Shown here one piece after another: positions 1 to 5,585 of a stretch of DNA of 7,345 nt. The position numbers and the translations under genes are program-made. Every line of letters starts with the position of its first letter. The first letter of the stretch is position 1. This DNA is from an uncultured Actinomycetes bacterium (GTDB taxonomy: Bacteria; Actinomycetota; Acidimicrobiia; Acidimicrobiales; Ilumatobacteraceae): contig CALBSD010000007.1 of the NCBI GenBank assembly GCA_937927625.1, forward strand, positions 1-7,345. The letters are read 5' to 3'. The notes below the pieces were generated by a model. The model saw nothing but the letters and a program-made list of their open reading frames with translations, had not been told where the DNA came from and did not search any database.

Positions 1-611
1 GATGGAATCAGGTAAACAAGCGTGAAGATGATGATCCACACGATGTCAACGAAGTGCCAATAAAGACCAACAAGTTCCACGACCTCTGCCTTTGTGCCAG
101 TGATCTTGCCCTTGCGAATGATGCCCATTGTTGAAAGCAACATGATGACACCAACTGACACGTGCACACCGTGGAAACCGGTGAGTGTGTAGAAGCTGGA
201 GCCAAAGAGGCTGGTGTTGAACTTCAAACCTTCGCGAATGAAAGTTGTGAACTCGTACACCTGGCCACCAATAAACGTTGCGCCAAGGATGGCGGTCACT
301 GTGAGCCAAAGGTTCGTACGACGATCGTCACCGCGCTGCGCTGATGTCACTGCCAACACCATGGTGAGTGATGACATAAGAAGAACGAAGCTGCTCACCG
401 AGGTGAACGGAATGTCGAAGATGCCTGATGGGTGTGGTCCAGTGGACACACGACCGCGGTACAGCATGTAGGTGGAAATGAGTCCACCGAAGAGAAGGCA
501 CTCTGAGCCCAAGAACAGCCACATCGCCAACTTGTTGTTGGTGAGGCCGGTGGACGTTTCGTGACCGTGATCTGACGCGTGGTCAGCAGTGTGTGTTGCT
601 GTCTCAGCCAA
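1..611 (-). CDS. coxC: Cytochrome c oxidase subunit III, 3' end cut by window edge
   Basis: This is the third core subunit of the aa3/caa3 oxidase, an integral membrane protein that stabilises subunit I and its proton uptake. 203 codons are visible and the frame is open at base 1; the last residues (LVYLIP) match where actinobacterial subunit III usually ends, so only a few codons should be missing. About five membrane helices follow a His-rich soluble N-terminus (residues 1-25). Family hallmarks are GQVYE (E120), GFHGVH (H147, H150) and YWHFVD (H186, D189). I chose the TTG at 609-611 because no ATG or GTG lies in frame before conserved residues (the first ATG, residue 30, is inside helix I), and an AAGGAGA sits nine bases upstream. 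The start overlaps the coxA stop by 8 bases, implying translational coupling. It is easily missed by ORF finders because of the TTG. Function is very sure; start is fairly sure. Confidence 0.95.
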   Translation of the reverse strand, partial: MAETATHTADHASDHGHETSTGLTNNKLAMWLFLGSECLLFGGLISTYMLYRGRVSTGPHPSGIFDIPFTSVSSFVLLMSSLTMVLAVTSAQRGDDRRTNLWLTVTAILGATFIGGQVYEFTTFIREGLKFNTSLFGSSFYTLTGFHGVHVSVGVIMLLSTMGIIRKGKITGTKAEVVELVGLYWHFVDIVWIIIFTLVYLIP

Positions 612-2586
612 GGGGAGCAATCTCCTTCGTGTGACCATCGGTATCTGATGGCTCAAAATCAATGTCTTCGGCAACGGAAGGCTCAAGAACCCAGCCGTAT
701 GCAGCGAACAGAGTCACTGCGGCACCAACCACCATGAGTGGGATTCCGTAGATGATTCCCATGCCCAAGGTGCCTACACCGATCGACAAAACGAGTGGCC
801 AGTAGGACGGCGATGGAAGGTGAATGTGTGCATCGGCCGCTGCCTCTTCTGCACGGACCAGATCTTCGCCTTCAGCAACTTTGCGCATTGTGTGCGTTGC
901 TGGGTCTTCATCGTACTTGCGATGGAAGAACTCATCGAGGTGATGAACGACAGGAATGCGATCAAAGTTGTGTGGCTTTGGTGGGTTGGTGGTCAACCAC
1001 TCAAGCGTGCGTGCGTCCCATGGGTCTACGGGTGCTTGCTTGCCGTTACGCGCTGTCTTCACCACGTTGATGAGGAAGAAGAGAATGCCAACTGCAAGGA
1101 CGAACGATCCAATTGATGCAACCAAGTTCCAGAAGCCGAGGTTAAAGAAACCTTCACCGGCACGTGCTTCTGTCCACTGGTACATACGACGTGGCTGACC
1201 CTGCAAGCCAAGAATGTGCATGGGACCAAAGGTCATGTTCATACCAATGACCATGAGCCAGAAGTTCCACGAGCCGAGCTTTTCGTCGAGCATCTTGCCG
1301 AACACTTTTGGCCACCAGTAGTAGAAGCCAGAGAAGAGACCGAACACCATGCCGCCGAACAACACGTAGTGAAAGTGAGCGACGATGTAATAGGTGTCTG
1401 TCTGCTGTGTGTCAGAAGGTGCAACTGAGTGAGTAACACCGGAGAGTCCACCGATTGTGAACAACACCACGAGGCCAATTGCGAACTTCATCGCCGATGT
1501 GTACCAAATCTTGCCGCCCCACATTGTGAGCAACCAGTTGAAGATCTTCACACCAGTAGGAATGGCAATAGCCATTGTTGCAATCGAGAACACTGCAACC
1601 GATACAGGTCCAAGACCTGAAGCAAACATGTGGTGAGCCCACACGCCGAAACCGACGAGGCCGATTGATGCACCGGAGAACACCACAAATGGGTAACCGA
1701 AGAGTGGCTTACGAGCGAATGTCGGCAACACTTCGGAGATAATTCCGAAGGCTGGCAGAATCAACACATACACCTCGGGATGTCCGAAGATCCAGAACAA
1801 GTGCTGCCATAGAAGTGGGTCTGCGCCTTGTGAGACGTCGAAGAACGTTGCGCCGTATGAACGCTGCAACATCAGAAGAACAAGTGCCACGGTGATCACT
1901 GGAAGTGAGAACACCAAAAGGAACTGCACCACGAGGATCATCCATGTGAACACAGGCATCTTCATAAGGCTCATACCTGGAGCGCGCATGTTGAGAACCG
2001 TGACGATCAAGTTGATCGAACCAAGTAGCGATGCAATACCTGCAATCTGAAGACCCAGAACCCAGAAGTCCACGCCATGTGAAGGCGAGAAGATGGGGCC
2101 GGAGTTTGGTGCGTACATGAACCAACCGCCGTCAGCAGCTCCGCCGAGGAACCACGAAGCGTTGAGAACGATGCCGCCCACAACAAGCAACCACAAAGAC
2201 AGTGCATTGATTCGTGGGAACGCAACGTCGCGAGCACCAATCTGCAATGGCAAGAAGTAGTTCGCAAATGCGCCAGCCATTGGCATGGCAAACAAGAACA
2301 CCATGGTGGTGGCGTGCATAGTGAACATCTGGTTGTACTTGTCAGCACTCAGAATGTGTCCATTTGGCGCAGCAAGCTGCAAACGAATCAGTAGTGCTTC
2401 AACGCCGCCTACAAGGAAGAACACCATGGCGACAACGCCGTACATGATGCCAATCTTCTTGTGGTCAACAGTGAAGAGCCATTCGCGCCAGCCCTTTGTA
2501 GCCACCGGGCGCTTCACAGCACCGAGTGTTTGTTGTGGAGTTACCACCGCTGGGGTAGCAACTGCTGGTCGTTCAATGATCGCCAT
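604..2586 (-). CDS. coxA: Cytochrome c oxidase subunit I with C-terminal subunit IV-like extension
   Basis: This is the catalytic subunit, reducing O2 to water at the heme a3-CuB centre and pumping protons across the cytoplasmic membrane. In the 660 residues the ligands are: low-spin heme H91 and H406, heme a3 H404, CuB H269, H318 and H319, and Y273 placed for the His-Tyr cross-link (GHPEVY). D-channel residues N109, D120, N127 and E271, K-channel T344 and K347, and propionate arginines R466-R467 are all present, so it is a standard A-type oxidase. The actinobacterial tail motif DPWDARTLEW is at 521-530. The usual length is about 530-570; here residues about 555-660 add an acidic linker, two extra helices (about 596-613 and 615-632) and an acidic end. 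I read this as a fused subunit IV-like part. The ATG at 2586 is preceded by GGAGA five bases away, 12 bases after coxB. Confidence 0.98.
   Translation of the reverse strand: MAIIERPAVATPAVVTPQQTLGAVKRPVATKGWREWLFTVDHKKIGIMYGVVAMVFFLVGGVEALLIRLQLAAPNGHILSADKYNQMFTMHATTMVFLFAMPMAGAFANYFLPLQIGARDVAFPRINALSLWLLVVGGIVLNASWFLGGAADGGWFMYAPNSGPIFSPSHGVDFWVLGLQIAGIASLLGSINLIVTVLNMRAPGMSLMKMPVFTWMILVVQFLLVFSLPVITVALVLLMLQRSYGATFFDVSQGADPLLWQHLFWIFGHPEVYVLILPAFGIISEVLPTFARKPLFGYPFVVFSGASIGLVGFGVWAHHMFASGLGPVSVAVFSIATMAIAIPTGVKIFNWLLTMWGGKIWYTSAMKFAIGLVVLFTIGGLSGVTHSVAPSDTQQTDTYYIVAHFHYVLFGGMVFGLFSGFYYWWPKVFGKMLDEKLGSWNFWLMVIGMNMTFGPMHILGLQGQPRRMYQWTEARAGEGFFNLGFWNLVASIGSFVLAVGILFFLINVVKTARNGKQAPVDPWDARTLEWLTTNPPKPHNFDRIPVVHHLDEFFHRKYDEDPATHTMRKVAEGEDLVRAEEAAADAHIHLPSPSYWPLVLSIGVGTLGMGIIYGIPLMVVGAAVTLFAAYGWVLEPSVAEDIDFEPSDTDGHTKEIAPLG
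621..627 (-). promoter_or_regulatory. Ribosome binding site deciding the coxC TTG start
   Basis: On the minus strand this reads AAGGAGA, followed by nine bases and then TTG. It lies inside the last codons of coxA. It is the main reason for accepting the rare TTG start, as no other start codon in frame lies upstream of the conserved first helix. Confidence 0.75.
809..907 (-). other. Subunit IV-like extension of CoxA (domain)
   Basis: This is the coding part for roughly residues 567-599 leading into two extra membrane helices that continue to about residue 636 (base 679). The segment begins with a charged Glu/Ala/Asp linker, then PSPSYWPLVL, two hydrophobic stretches, and ends in GWVLEP. These features are absent from the twelve-helix core of subunit I. 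A similar PSFWPIV start with two helices occurs in the membrane protein encoded at 3852-4973. Naming it subunit IV-like is inference from the two-helix pattern and position, not from a profile search. Confidence 0.5.
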
Positions 2587-2598
2587 GACGTTCTCCGA

Positions 2599-3816
2599 TC
2601 ACTTCAGTGTCGATAGGTAGGCAACGACCTTGTCAATGTCGTCCTCGGACAAACCGAGGTTCGGCATTCCGCGGTACTTACCGCCGGTCTTTGCAAGTTT
2701 CGTTGGGTCTGAATACATCGGCTTCATTGCCGGTGCATTGCGCAACCAGGCACGCAAGTTCTTCTCATTGAGGCAGTCGGTTGTGACGCCAGTGAGATAC
2801 TTCGCACCGAATGCATCAGATGATGCATTCCACACATCATCGCGGCACTTCTGGTTCACCAAGTCGAACATTGCGCCAGCAAATGTGTTGCGTGACATGA
2901 GGTGAGAAAGGTTTGGTGCAGCACCTGCATAGACGTTCTCATCTGGTGCAGAAATGATGGCCTTACCATTCGCGTCCTTCAGACCATTCACCTGGTGGCA
3001 ACGTGAGCACTGGTTAATGAAGACGGTTTCGCCTTCCTTCGCCTTTGTTCCTTCTGCTGGCGATGTGTAGGCCTTCTGCTGGTTAGCAACCCACTTTGCG
3101 AAGTCTTCCTTTGACAATGCAATGGCTTCCATGCGCATGTTGGCGTGCGAGAGACCACAGAATTCTGTGCACTGACCTGCGTAAATGCCCGGCTTGTCAG
3201 CCTGCAAACGCAACAAGTGAATACGACCAGGAACTGCGTCCTTCTTGCCGTTTAGTGCAGGAATCCAGTACGAGTGAATGACGTCGCGGCTTGTTTCACG
3301 AAGCAACACATTGGTTCCCACAGGCAAAACAAGCTGACCGGAGGTGATGATTGGCTGCGAAATTCCCTGTTCTGTTTGAACGGGATAGTCGTATTCCCAC
3401 CACCACTGCTGACCAGTGACGTTGATAACCATCTGAGTGTCTTCGGTCTTTGCAAGATCCATGATCGTGCGGAAAGTGAAAACACCAACAACGGTAAGAA
3501 TCAGAGCAGGAACAATTGTCAGAATGATTTCAACAGTTGGCTTTCCGTGCGACTGTGCAGGAATTGCCTGGCCCTTGTCACGGAACTTAATGAAGATGTA
3601 GGCCGCAAGCGCGAGGACGAGAACGCCCACAATGCCTGCGATGGGGAACACAATTTTTTGGAGAGTGTCGATCTTTTGAGCGTTGTCACCCTTTGGCACC
3701 CAAGTGTCTTGAGGTGCATTCTGGGCACAACCTGCTAGAGCGATGGTGCCTGCAACACCCGCAAGGGTGGCGGCGATACGACGACGCGAGTTCTTCACGT
3801 GGCTAACGGTATCCAT
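2599..3816 (-). CDS. coxB: Cytochrome c oxidase subunit II with fused cytochrome c (caa3 type)
   Basis: This subunit takes electrons through a covalently bound heme c and passes them to CuA and then subunit I. The 405 residues begin with a lipoprotein-type signal: three arginines at 11-13, a hydrophobic core and the lipobox LAGC (C30). Two membrane helices follow (about 55-77 and 95-117), with K-channel entry residue E96. The cupredoxin domain has the aromatic QQWWWEY patch (136-142) and a complete CuA set: H181, C216, E218, C220, H224, M227. The C-terminal cytochrome c domain has CSRCH (270-274) and probable axial M384 (RGMPN). It is about 150 residues long, with an inserted stretch carrying C324 and C348. 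I chose the ATG at 3816 because it has GGAGA five bases away and gives a normal signal peptide. An in-frame GTG at 3855, overlapping the previous stop, has no binding site. Confidence 0.98.
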   Translation of the reverse strand: MDTVSHVKNSRRRIAATLAGVAGTIALAGCAQNAPQDTWVPKGDNAQKIDTLQKIVFPIAGIVGVLVLALAAYIFIKFRDKGQAIPAQSHGKPTVEIILTIVPALILTVVGVFTFRTIMDLAKTEDTQMVINVTGQQWWWEYDYPVQTEQGISQPIITSGQLVLPVGTNVLLRETSRDVIHSYWIPALNGKKDAVPGRIHLLRLQADKPGIYAGQCTEFCGLSHANMRMEAIALSKEDFAKWVANQQKAYTSPAEGTKAKEGETVFINQCSRCHQVNGLKDANGKAIISAPDENVYAGAAPNLSHLMSRNTFAGAMFDLVNQKCRDDVWNASSDAFGAKYLTGVTTDCLNEKNLRAWLRNAPAMKPMYSDPTKLAKTGGKYRGMPNLGLSEDDIDKVVAYLSTLK

Positions 3817-3821
3817 TGCGT

Positions 3822-3826
3822 TCTCC
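3822..3826 (-). promoter_or_regulatory. Ribosome binding site deciding the coxB ATG start
   Basis: The minus strand reads GGAGA, then ACGCA, then ATG. The coxA start downstream has almost the same leader (GGAGA, ACGTC, ATG). This favours the ATG at 3816 over the upstream in-frame GTG at 3855, which lacks any purine-rich site. Confidence 0.7.
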
Positions 3827-3851
3827 GTTGTCTGAGGCTGAGGGGTGTGGC

Positions 3852-4973
3852 TCACGGCACGACCACCTTGATTTCACCATCGATGCCAGGGACCGTCAAC
3901 GAGTACGGACCATTGGCGAACGATGGCTTTGGAATGCTGACGGTCAGGACTTGCTCTTGGTCCTTGCCGGTGAGCTGTGTGCAGGTACCGACTTTTTCCA
4001 TGACATCTGTGCTTCCGACTTTGACTTCACCAAGGTTGGCGACCAAGCGGTGCTCTTCCTTGTCGAGGTTTCGGAACAAGATGCTGGTGGCGTTCGAACG
4101 AGGAATCGTGATGGTGTCAACGTCTTTCTTAAGACCCACCATCTGTGCCGAAATCTTGCCCTCTTTGACAAAGATGGTTGCAAGAACAGCTGACTTCAAG
4201 GGCACCTTGTTGTTCGCAATGTGGTCGTAGTGCGCTGATGCTTCGGCACCGCATTCGCGGTTCGCAACTGCATATGGGTTCTCTTCGGAAACAACTGCAA
4301 GCTCATGGCGTTCGCCGCTGATTCCGCTGCTGACGCCGGCGATAGCAAGAACAAGCACACCGGCAACAACGATGAGCGATGTCTTACCGCGCATCTCTGG
4401 CTTTGAACCAATGAGAACACCAACCGTCAGAACAATTGCTGCAGCAATGATGAAGATGATTGGTGCTTGTTCCTTAGACACGGTGAGCATGATGCGAGAG
4501 AACAAGTACGCAATGACACCGAGTGCCACTGCTGCAAGACCTGGGTAGTCAAGCGCGCCAACTGCACGGTGACGGACGAACGAGTTGAACGAGGAATCTG
4601 CCGAAGCACGATCTGCCCAGTTCTGAATTGCCCATTCGATTGCGCCACCAGCAAAAACACCAAGACCAATGACGAAGACAACTTCATTGGTAGCAAGACC
4701 AAGCAATACGAGTGCACCACCAAGCGCGAACACGATTGGCCAGAACGAAGGTGCTGATGCTTCGGTATTTGCGGCAATTGCTTCTTCAACGGTGTCGGCA
4801 TCACCGTCACGGGTGAAGAAAGAGAAGCCGGCAACGACTGCAGCGTTCAGGAAAAGACCAAAGAGCGCGTATGCGCCAAGGTCTGACGGGTTAACAAGGA
4901 AGGTGTACAACACTGCCGACACGAGTGCGAGACCCGTGAGGCCGAGGAAGTACTTGGAACCTGGAGTAAACAT
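3852..4973 (-). CDS. Seven-helix membrane protein with subunit IV-like helix pair and copper-site-lacking cupredoxin-like domain
   Basis: I do not recognise a named family. Of 373 residues, about 1-220 hold seven probable membrane helices (near 7-26, 32-53, 77-94, 97-116, 143-163, 170-190, 197-217). By the positive-inside pattern the C-terminus lies outside the membrane. Helices three and four start with PSFWPIV and resemble the C-terminal helix pair of CoxA, including the acidic linker before them. Residues about 221-373 form a soluble beta-rich domain with cupredoxin-like features: TITIPRSNATSILFRN, then EEHRL (H308), and an end of the form GPYSLTVPGIDGEIKVVV. The usual Cys-x-x-His-x-Met loop before the final strand is missing. 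Two cysteines, C241 and C331, could form a disulfide. It lies between the oxidase-like genes and coxB: 6 bases after the previous stop, with only a weak ribosome site (AGTAGGT), so translation may be coupled. A role as an accessory oxidase subunit is inferred. Confidence 0.75.
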   Translation of the reverse strand: MFTPGSKYFLGLTGLALVSAVLYTFLVNPSDLGAYALFGLFLNAAVVAGFSFFTRDGDADTVEEAIAANTEASAPSFWPIVFALGGALVLLGLATNEVVFVIGLGVFAGGAIEWAIQNWADRASADSSFNSFVRHRAVGALDYPGLAAVALGVIAYLFSRIMLTVSKEQAPIIFIIAAAIVLTVGVLIGSKPEMRGKTSLIVVAGVLVLAIAGVSSGISGERHELAVVSEENPYAVANRECGAEASAHYDHIANNKVPLKSAVLATIFVKEGKISAQMVGLKKDVDTITIPRSNATSILFRNLDKEEHRLVANLGEVKVGSTDVMEKVGTCTQLTGKDQEQVLTVSIPKPSFANGPYSLTVPGIDGEIKVVVP

Positions 4974-4979
4974 CTGGAC

Positions 4980-5585
4980 CTACTTCTGCACGTACACGAA
5001 GAACCACACAGCGGTAAATGCCGCCGTAAGGAAGTACCAATACAACGCGTTCGCGGAGATGACTTGTTGGTCATCGTCGCGGCCGCCAACCGAACGGAAG
5101 AAAGCAACTGCGGTGAACGCCATGCCGATTGCAACCAGAGCAAGCATGGTGCCAGTGATTGCATAGAACATCGTTGCGAAAGCACTGTCTGACAGAACAA
5201 CTTCCATTTGTGCGTACACAGCAACTTGTGCGTTCACAATTGCGATGCCAAGAACAAACACGATTGCAAGAGCAAGTGAACGGTGTTGGCTATCGCGACG
5301 CTTTGCTGAGTACACAGCCCACTGCGACATCAGTGCAGCAACGGGGAAGGTGACAAACATCGTGTTGGTTGCAACTTCAGGAACGGTGATGTCTTTTGAC
5401 ATCCAGTCCTTGATGACGCGGAGACCATCAGACGATGGACGAGTTGGTGCACCTGCGCGGAACTTCATCCACACTGCGATCATGCCGGCAAGAACCATGC
5501 CTGCTGCTGCGGCTGCAAGAGCTGTAGCAACAAACACCTGACGGCGTGGTGACTGTGAGGGTGCGGAAGGCAATGCCAATGTCAT
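4980..5585 (-). CDS. Degenerate subunit III homologue of heme-copper oxidases
   Basis: A 201-residue membrane protein with about five helices, aligning along its length with the CoxC encoded at 1-611. Shared landmarks are the SAKRRD/SAQRGD loop, AQVAVY/GQVYEF, FYAITG/FYTLTG and ALYWYF/GLYWHF. The polar hallmark residues are gone: CoxC E120 corresponds to V123, H147 to M147, H150 to L150, H186 to Y184 and D189 to T187. Known subunit III binds no metal but uses these residues for lipid binding and proton uptake, so I infer a structural role. The ATG at 5585 was chosen because AGGAGGT lies six bases upstream and the start forms an ATGA overlap with the preceding stop; an upstream in-frame start would run 105 bases into the previous gene. 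It probably pairs with the subunit I homologue just upstream. Homology is fairly sure, exact function unknown. Confidence 0.85.
   Translation of the reverse strand: MTLALPSAPSQSPRRQVFVATALAAAAAGMVLAGMIAVWMKFRAGAPTRPSSDGLRVIKDWMSKDITVPEVATNTMFVTFPVAALMSQWAVYSAKRRDSQHRSLALAIVFVLGIAIVNAQVAVYAQMEVVLSDSAFATMFYAITGTMLALVAIGMAFTAVAFFRSVGGRDDDQQVISANALYWYFLTAAFTAVWFFVYVQK

Noticed and set aside
1709..2125. Minus-strand open frame of 138 codons within coxA in another frame
   Set aside because: It lies fully inside the core of a canonical subunit I gene, has no recognisable motifs, and is explained as an out-of-frame shadow.
3274..3738. Plus-strand open frame of 154 codons opposite coxB
   Set aside because: It is antisense to the conserved CuA domain and signal region; its composition is random-looking and it has no supporting signals.
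3817..3855. GTG at 3855 as the coxB start, giving a GTGA overlap
   Set aside because: The overlap is attractive, but there is no ribosome site before it, while the ATG at 3816 has GGAGA and yields a standard lipoprotein signal peptide.
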